Below are positions 55,809-64,000 of a DNA stretch of 64,000 nt, piece by piece. The notes under the pieces are model-generated. The model was not told the origin of the DNA, searched no databases, and was given only the letters and a program-made list of their open reading frames with translations. The position numbers and the translations under genes are program-made. This stretch comes from Halocaridina rubra (Eukaryota > Arthropoda > Malacostraca > Decapoda > Atyidae), in contig JAXCGZ010005741.1 in assembly GCA_037179515.1 (NCBI GenBank), positions 58,501-122,500 on the forward strand, written 5' to 3'. Within the stretch, counting starts at the first letter, position 1. Every line of letters starts with the position of its first letter.

Positions 55809-57033
55809 ATATGAACAAACTAAATTAAATGCAAATATACAAGGAGACCCTATTTTAAGTCAGTGCTTATAGTAGCTATCAAGTTTGAATAAATGAATAT
55901 TGTACTAAACTCATAGCCATCATCTGACAACTGAATCAAGCTTTGTTCTCTATCAGCTGTTTCATGGAATAAAATATTTTCAGCAGGGGAAGAATTCACT
56001 GATACTCTATCCTCACTAGTACTCTATTACAATATGCAAAGAATACAAGTGTAGAATTCTTTCTCCCACGTAAATTGCTTAAGATCTGATAAATTTTAAG
56101 GAAGGAGAGAGAAGTCCACCCTACAGTAATCAACACATAATTTCGACATAAAATCACCGGTGGACTCTGTTGACAGATGCTAAAAGTTTCTGTAGAATAT
56201 TTTCTCTGGAAAACAGACTGTTTTTTCGACAACCAGTCTATGAATATTAATTTTTCGATGTAAATTCCGTCACAAGAGTATAAAAGTATTAAAATGCATT
56301 TAAACCTGTTATATGGAGAATTTCTAAAATATATAAACTACTATAAATAATTTTGAATAGTTCAGGACTACAAGATAAATGTAATATGGTGACTATGCCA
56401 TACTATACAACTACAAACTATTCTGAGATAATAGTATACTATCACGCTACATAACTCTATTTTGAACAATTTATTAAATAATATTATACACAGGTGTCCC
56501 ATGAATTTATATCGATATAACTCACTCAATGAGATAATATATAACTATAGAATTCATCCCTTTAAAAGAGCAATTATATCTCCCACTAACTTAAAAATGT
56601 ACAATAAGAAAAACCTACATGAAAACTACGATATATATACATGATATATACGATCCTGAATTCATTTCATATACAAAGCTTTGACTATATACAAATGAAT
56701 GAATTTCAGAAACAATAATAAATTACAATTTTCTGATAACGACCCAGTTTCGCGATGCTACAAAGTCTATATAAAACTGAGATTGAAAAACTTTGAAACA
56801 TATAATAGGAGAAGTTTAAGTATATTTATACATAAAAATACAAAGCACATTTAGAGAGAGATCTAATCGCACTTTCTGATTCAATAATATCAAAAGTGCT
56901 AAAATTCATTACCATACATACTGTATAGTAATTACACAAGAGTCATAACGGAGGAATATCGCAGACTGTACAAAATACAGCATTACAAACGGAGGAGGAC
57001 ATAGTTCAAATACTAGATTTGGGAAGTACTGAC

Positions 57034-57093
57034 CTGGTCTCTCTCAGGGTTCGTCAGGTCAACATTAGAACCACCAACACAAAAGTGGGTCAT
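57034..57093 (-). CDS. Possible small cassette exon of the PKC gene (weak)
   Basis: On the minus strand, 60 nt open in phase 0 (MTHFCVGGSNVDLTNPERDQ) end at a good donor, CAG|GTCAGT. If used, it would insert 20 residues between PPFKPKI and a V5 tail. The acceptor (TATTGAG) has a poor pyrimidine tract and no PKC family similarity is evident, so this may be chance. Confidence 0.2.
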
Positions 57094-58970
<1,877 letters not shown>

Positions 58971-59253
58971 CCAAGCATAACACACGTTATTGCTGTATTT
59001 ACATATTGAACATCAATGTGCAAGTAACTCATTGCAAAACAAATAAAATAAAAATATAATTCACTATAAAACATTCCAGCCAATCAAATAGTAGTAACCA
59101 TGGGTTTTGTTTTCCAGTTCCATGTGGGTGGAGACTGTTTTATTGATACATTATACCTGGAAATCTGCATAAAGGAGTCTATATAAAAATACAAAGTTGC
59201 GTATATTTAAGTTTCTACTTTAGCATAAGAACACATATATTTCTATGTCTAAG

Positions 59254-59255
<2 letters not shown>

Positions 59256-59339
<84 letters not shown>
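59256..59339. repeat. (TA)n microsatellite, about 84 bp
   Basis: A pure TA tract 155 bp downstream of the donor of the PKC exon at 59494. Confidence 0.97.
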
Positions 59340-59343
<4 letters not shown>

Positions 59344-59493
59344 CCTTAGACTTTGCGTACTGTATACTGAAATTCTTTGGACAAAAATTTAAAAAATAGA
59401 AACAGAAAAGATATTCAACTCCTTTAACAATATCCAATTAAAATGTGTGCTAAGGTAGATAAAAAATATAACAATAAAATTTTCTGTACTTAC

Positions 59494-59634
59494 AATCTTG
59501 GGCTTGAATGGAGGTTGGACTTCCCTGTTTTCAAGTTTCTCCCAGTCAATTCTCCTGAAGAAGGGATGTGTTCGCACATCTTCTTCTCCTTTTGGGCTAC
59601 AACCCAAACGCTTCTGTGGTTGCTTTGTCAAAAA
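59494..59634 (-). CDS. PKC: Conventional PKC, end of kinase domain and C-tail start
   Basis: 47 codons, phase 0 to 0; acceptor CCTTTTTCTCAG, donor GTAAGT. Encodes [12 protein letters not shown] (end of the C-lobe), then [18 protein letters not shown] and PPFKPKI, the diagnostic AGC-kinase extension. All V5 alternatives splice to this exon, so it is the branching point for isoform choice. Confidence 0.95.
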
Positions 59635-59704
59635 CTGAGAAAAAGGAATTCAAAATTAATTTGTAAAACTGGATTTACAGTTTTGTTGCTAATGACACAG
59701 GTAT

Positions 59705-60621
<917 letters not shown>

Positions 60622-61174
60622 TAAGCTTACAATAAATATTTGAAATAAAAGATATAAAAAACAGATTCATCCTATTGACAAAGAATGGATGACATCATTT
60701 TGATTTCATGAATTTTATAAATAAATAACATAGAAGTATAAAATAAAAGACATTTCAAGTGTTAGAGTCATCATTATAAGACAGGTACAGAAAATATGAA
60801 TACAAAAAATCATAATATATATTAGTCACTTCTTAACTTTTGCGCTCTAGCGATGAGCCCCCATGGCCTCCTATTAGTCCAAGAAGGTATAGGAGAAAAA
60901 ATTTCCACTCTAGTATTCCTTGCAAATAATATTTGGGAAGACAGCACAATATCCCTGATACGGTATATAGTATTCTATACTCATTCTTTCTGCATATAGT
61001 AAGAGGGAACTAAAAGGGATAAGGGAAGAGCAGGCTAGTAATTCCTCAATCTCTTGAGATTTTATATGTAAAACAACTATTGGGAGATATAGGCAATGTC
61101 TCTGATTTAATGCCCCTTTATTATAGGTACACAGATGTAGATTCCCTGCTGGCTTCACTGCAACTCCCTGTGGG

Positions 61175-61340
61175 GGGTAGGAATACCTCCTTTGTGTTCC
61201 CCTGCATATTGCAAAAGTCAACTAAATGGGGCAGAGCAAGTGAATGGGAATCCACCCCTGCTGTTTTCTTCCACAAGGAGTCAAGTCTTTTGCTCTGACT
61301 TTGCCATCCCTCTTATAACGAGGATTATGACTTTTGTCTT
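61175..61340 (+). repeat. Dispersed repeat family B, copy
   Basis: GCATATTGCAAAAGTCAACT, then AAATGGGGCAGAGC, and the 3' module CCATCCCTCTTATAACGAGG. It ends 22 bp short of the donor side of the PKC exon at 61363. Confidence 0.55.
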
Positions 61341-61356
61341 AGATAAGAGTGAGTCA

Positions 61357-61710
<354 letters not shown>

Positions 61711-61870
61711 TTAAAGTTAACGAGTCTACAGACCGAGAATAGCCTAATTCAAAAATTAAAACTCCTCCTGTAATATCTGAATATATCTCTGGTGATAGCA
61801 TGAGAAAAAGCTAGATCAATGAATGGCAGCTAGCATTTTTATTCTGCCTCTTCTAAAAGTACGTAGTAGC

Positions 61871-62145
61871 TGGCCCTTGGCACTAGCCGCCCACAGAGAT
61901 ACTACAGCTGAAGGTCTTTGGACTTAATAGAACTGTCCAGGAGAGCTCGATGCTAAGTCTTCCTTGGGTTACAGTTTTCTTTCTATACCTACATTAACAG
62001 CGAATATTCTTTGATAGTTGTTACACATTTCCCATTTTCCCTTCAGATCTGACTGGTCACAACATTCCCCATCTGTTTCCATATATTTTATGTTTTCTTC
62101 ATGCATAGGCCCTATGAGGACAATTTTCTCTGCCCATAATAATAG
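61871..62145 (+). repeat. Dispersed repeat family D, copy 2
   Basis: Aligns with the reverse complement of 9121-9412 over its length. Class unknown; no coding frame of note. It lies in the PKC intron. Confidence 0.65.
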
Positions 62146-62350
62146 CACACTCAAAAAAAAAAGCTTGGCACTTTTATATGCCAGGCAGCTCAGAGAACAA
62201 CTGCAACAACCAGATAAATGAACTGCTACAACAAGATAACAACAACAACGACCAAATAAACTGCTACAACCTGATAACCACAACAGCAACAACTAGATAA
62301 ATGAACAGCTACAAAGAGTGCAAAAACTTAACACTAAACAAAATACTCAC

Positions 62351-62442
62351 ACAGCAACAGGCTCTTTGAACTTGCCACACTGTTGAATCTGGAACATTAG
62401 ATCACCTCCGTTGACATACTCCATGACAAAATATAAACGGTC
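62351..62442 (-). CDS. PKC: Conventional PKC, hinge-region exon
   Basis: 92 nt, phase 0 in, two bases out; acceptor TTATTCTTCCAG, donor GTGAGT. Encodes [20 protein letters not shown] and [20 protein letters not shown] is the hinge with the Met gatekeeper and adenine-contacting backbone typical of PKCs. Confidence 0.95.
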
Positions 62443-62757
62443 CTGGAAGAATAATGGGAAAACATGGAAGGTTATAAATGTCAAATAAAATCTAGATTCT
62501 CACTGAATAAAATCACTTAGCTTATCTTCCAAAACTGATGTTTTATTCTGATGAAAGCAGCAAAGTGGCCATTACTGAACTAGTGATGCAACAGGGATCT
62601 ATCATACCTCGCTTCTGAGCTCATTACATATTCCTTTGCATTAGAATACCATTTAGTTTAAAAGTATATGTACAAAGTACAACATAAAAATAAATGATGG
62701 AAATTATAGCTCCAAGTCTCTATCAAATTTATCCCTACAATGTCAGTAGAACCAACT

Positions 62758-62905
62758 ATGGGCGCTGTGGCTGAGTGGAGACCCGCCACTGCTTGAGAAT
62801 AGAAAGGGCACTCAATCCGGGTAATGGTCGAACTCTGCCAAAAACAAAGTCCTTTAAAAAAGATGCACCGTCCTAACCAATGCTAGAAAAGGGAGTCCGC
62901 AACGT
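62758..62905 (+). repeat. tRNA-derived SINE, fourth family (SINE-4)
   Basis: The head GGGCGCTGTGGCTGAGTGGA has a tRNA A-box. A core follows, GAATAGAAAGGGCACTCAAT, then AACTCTGCCAAAAACAAAG and the tail CCTAACCAATGCTAG. Core and tail resemble, from memory, the broadly distributed SINEs described first in cephalopods. The core is shared with SINE-1 and SINE-3. Confidence 0.65.
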
Positions 62906-63359
62906 AAAACTGGATCAGTGACATAAGAACGAACTAACAAGGATACAGGAGGAGAGAACAGACAATCCTGTCCATCCAGAACAGGTGAGATGGGGCATGA
63001 GGACCAAGCCTTACACCCTCCCTCTATGTTCAACTGTGGACACTCTGGTTGGCTTCAGCAGGATATATTTATGTCAAAAGAAATCTACGCAGGTAGGAAA
63101 TTGCTAAGACAATCCAAGTGAAGTACAAAAGGCCACTGAGATAACTCCAGCTGTCATGAGGTTAGAATGAATAAATTTATGATGATTGAACAGGTAATAT
63201 TAAAAAATATATTAAAACTATTAAGAAATTTTAAACCAGTATGCATTACATAATTATTTTTTTCATTCAACATGAAGTACAGAATGAAAATAAGTATTGT
63301 ACAATATTTAGGTAATATTCAGATTATGCAGAGATAAATAACATCTCAGTGAAACTGAC

Positions 63360-63512
63360 CATAGTTTGGAAGCAAGAATGTAACTGAACGAGGAAGGGAG
63401 GCTTGTTAGCCAATGCCAGAACTCTCTTTTCTACCATCGTACATTCTATATCGTCATCTTGGATAATTATGTCTTTCTTCAAGATCTTGATGGCGTATAA
63501 GTCATCAGTGCC
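63360..63512 (-). CDS. PKC: Conventional PKC, N-lobe exon (first in window)
   Basis: 51 codons, phase 0 to 0; acceptor ATTTCTTTCAG, donor GTCAGT. Encodes [20 protein letters not shown] with the ATP-anchoring Lys of beta-3 (YAIK). Then comes [12 protein letters not shown], whose Glu in helix C pairs with it, and [15 protein letters not shown]. The glycine-rich loop and the regulatory C1A/C1B and C2 domains must lie upstream, beyond 64000. Joined PKC exons here give 259 codons before the alternative tails. The enzyme is a diacylglycerol- and calcium-activated Ser/Thr kinase by family. Confidence 0.95.
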
Positions 63513-63778
63513 CTGAAAGAAATAAAATACATATTATAGAGAGATAATAGAACTAGGCAGGGGGGGGGTGTTCATAAATAGAGAAGAAAAAGTTCAATGA
63601 AAATGAATGATATGTAAAACGCAAGCATCTGGGAGTAGTCATGAAAATAGGAGAAAAAAATGGAATAAAAATGAACGAAATTAAAACTTGCTTCTTCTAT
63701 TCATAAGTATTAAACAATAGCCATTTTTATGCATTCTCTGAAAAAAAAAACAAAAGCAAGAAAATTTCCTTTGACGTT

Positions 63779-63932
63779 TATGTTACTATTAAACCTTATT
63801 TGAACGGGGGTGGAGAGGCTGGAGCTGAGGAGTTAAGGCTGGGTGCCCTTCTTAACATCCCACGATGATCTCAAACACAGGGATATCAGTTCCCAAATTG
63901 AGAAATTTGACCACTGAGCTACCATGTCACCA
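63779..63932 (-). repeat. SINE-1 copy (minus)
   Basis: Contains TGTTACTATTAAACCTTATT, GAGTTAAGGCTGGGTGCCCT and the head complement TTGACCACTGAGCTACCATG. Confidence 0.82.
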
Positions 63933-64000
63933 ATAATCAAAACTGCATATATCAAATATAAAAACATAAATTACTGATTAAAAATGTCGACAAAGTACAG

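Overview
This is an animal nuclear genome fragment. Genes are split by long AT-rich introns with GT-AG borders, there are no operons, and interspersed and simple repeats dominate. Long (TA)n tracts, tRNA-derived SINEs, a secreted Gly/Tyr/His-rich protein with a TATA promoter, and a classical protein kinase C with arthropod-like ends all fit an arthropod, most likely a decapod crustacean. That assignment is inference; no ribosomal or mitochondrial marker is present.

Region 1 (about 3.4-21.3 kb, minus strand): eleven exons of a large coiled-coil protein. I joined them by splice signals and phase. They give one open frame of 1,633 codons that starts at 21223 and leaves the window on the left. 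One exon is 3.2 kb. I do not recognise the family; a cytoskeletal or centrosomal role is only a guess from composition. Inside its 6.3 kb third intron, on the opposite strand, lies a complete two-exon gene for a secreted protein of about 470 residues (15493-17185), with a TATA box and a poly(A) signal.

Region 2 (about 21.3-42.8 kb): no host gene seen. It holds long (TA)n tracts, a tRNA-derived SINE with target duplication, a solo LTR with primer-binding site invaded by (TA)n, a 60-bp near-perfect palindrome, and a broken 4.6 kb LINE flanked on both sides by a roughly 328-bp direct repeat.

Region 3 (42.87 kb to the right edge, minus strand): the 3' half of a conventional protein kinase C gene. 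Five exons encode the kinase domain from beta-3 to the start of the C-tail. Two alternative last exons, 8 kb apart and both in phase 0, encode different V5 tails that each keep a turn motif and a hydrophobic motif. The enzyme's N-terminal C1 and C2 domains lie beyond 64000.

Repeats: at least 21 copies or fragments of one tRNA-derived SINE family, nearly all in minus orientation; three other tRNA-headed SINEs; a Tigger/pogo DNA transposon with TA target duplication; a 150-bp MITE present twice; two further unclassified dispersed families; a 150-bp foldback element; a 21-bp minisatellite; and nine (TA)n blocks.
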